Part shown: piece after piece, positions 6,225-6,261 of the stretch
Layout: the number at the start of each line of letters is the position of its first letter
Numbering within the stretch: position 1 is the first letter of the stretch
NCBI GenBank assembly: GCA_027047745.1
Contig: JALTUB010000145.1
Span: 1 to 6,261, forward strand
Direction: 5' to 3'
Source of the DNA: Sulfurimonas sp.
GTDB taxonomy: Bacteria; Campylobacterota; Campylobacteria; Campylobacterales; Sulfurimonadaceae
Length of the DNA stretch: 6,261 nucleotides
The notes under the pieces: model-generated
What the model saw: the letters and a program-made list of their open reading frames with translations, nothing else
Databases searched by the model: none
What the model was told of the DNA's origin: nothing
Program-made: the position numbers and the translations under genes

Positions 6225-6258
6225 GTGACATTATACAATAATATTAGTCACTTTTGTT
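6225..6258 (-). promoter_or_regulatory. Candidate promoter of the operon with overlapping GTGAC/GTCAC dyad
   Basis: On the minus strand a perfect TATAAT lies at 6230-6235, 29 bases before the TTG start of the UbiA gene, so a short 5' leader of some 20 bases would result. The 17-base-spaced -35 position (6253-6258) reads AACAAA, a poor match, while the stretch between is AT-rich, as is common where -35 boxes are weakly conserved. GTGAC at 6225-6229 and GTCAC at 6247-6251 form a five-base inverted repeat with a 17-base spacer that straddles the -10, a possible operator. The window ends three bases further on, so upstream elements are unseen. Confidence 0.45.
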
Positions 6259-6261
6259 AAA

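Overview
The window is almost entirely one minus-strand operon of six intact, tightly packed genes, read from about 6200 down to 358, followed by a broken gene remnant and a short AT-rich intergenic stretch. The A+T-rich, Lys/Ile/Phe-rich coding style and the crowded ATGA or abutting junctions suggest a Gram-negative bacterium such as a member of the Campylobacterota (Sulfurimonas/Sulfurovum type). That assignment is an inference from style; no taxonomic marker gene is present.

In transcription order the genes are: a UbiA-family membrane transferase with the signature of polyprenyl-phosphate phosphoribosyltransferases (5331-6200, TTG start); a small four-helix GtrA-family protein (4923-5330); an FAD oxidase that closely follows DprE1 (3628-4926); a short-chain dehydrogenase that closely follows DprE2 (2895-3626); a 648-residue multi-pass membrane protein with GT-C glycosyltransferase architecture and a C-terminal beta-rich domain (952-2898); and a HAD-IB phosphatase (358-951). 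Together they can be read as a full route: PRPP + polyprenyl phosphate -> polyprenyl-phosphoryl-5-phosphoribose (UbiA) -> dephosphorylation (HAD) -> 2'-epimerisation to polyprenyl-phosphoryl-D-arabinose (DprE1/DprE2) -> possible help with membrane translocation (GtrA) -> transfer of arabinofuranose to an acceptor (GT-C). The order GtrA-DprE1-DprE2-membrane transferase is the same as Rv3789-Rv3790-Rv3791-Rv3792 (aftA) of Mycobacterium tuberculosis.

The GT-C gene is clearly more AT-rich than the genes on both sides, with the change falling at its ends. This fits a conserved sugar-donor pathway carrying an exchangeable acceptor-specific transferase. The DprE1 homologue has Ala at the position of mycobacterial Cys387, the residue covalently hit by benzothiazinones. 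Downstream, 112-362 holds what looks like the wreck of a YbhN/LPG-synthase-TM-type membrane protein (first helix in one frame, the ERLLD segment in another). The last 111 bases carry two overlapping inverted repeats and a possible outward minus-strand promoter. A promoter-like -10 and a GTGAC/GTCAC dyad lie at the right edge, upstream of the operon. No RNA gene, CRISPR array, insertion sequence or intrinsic terminator was seen.
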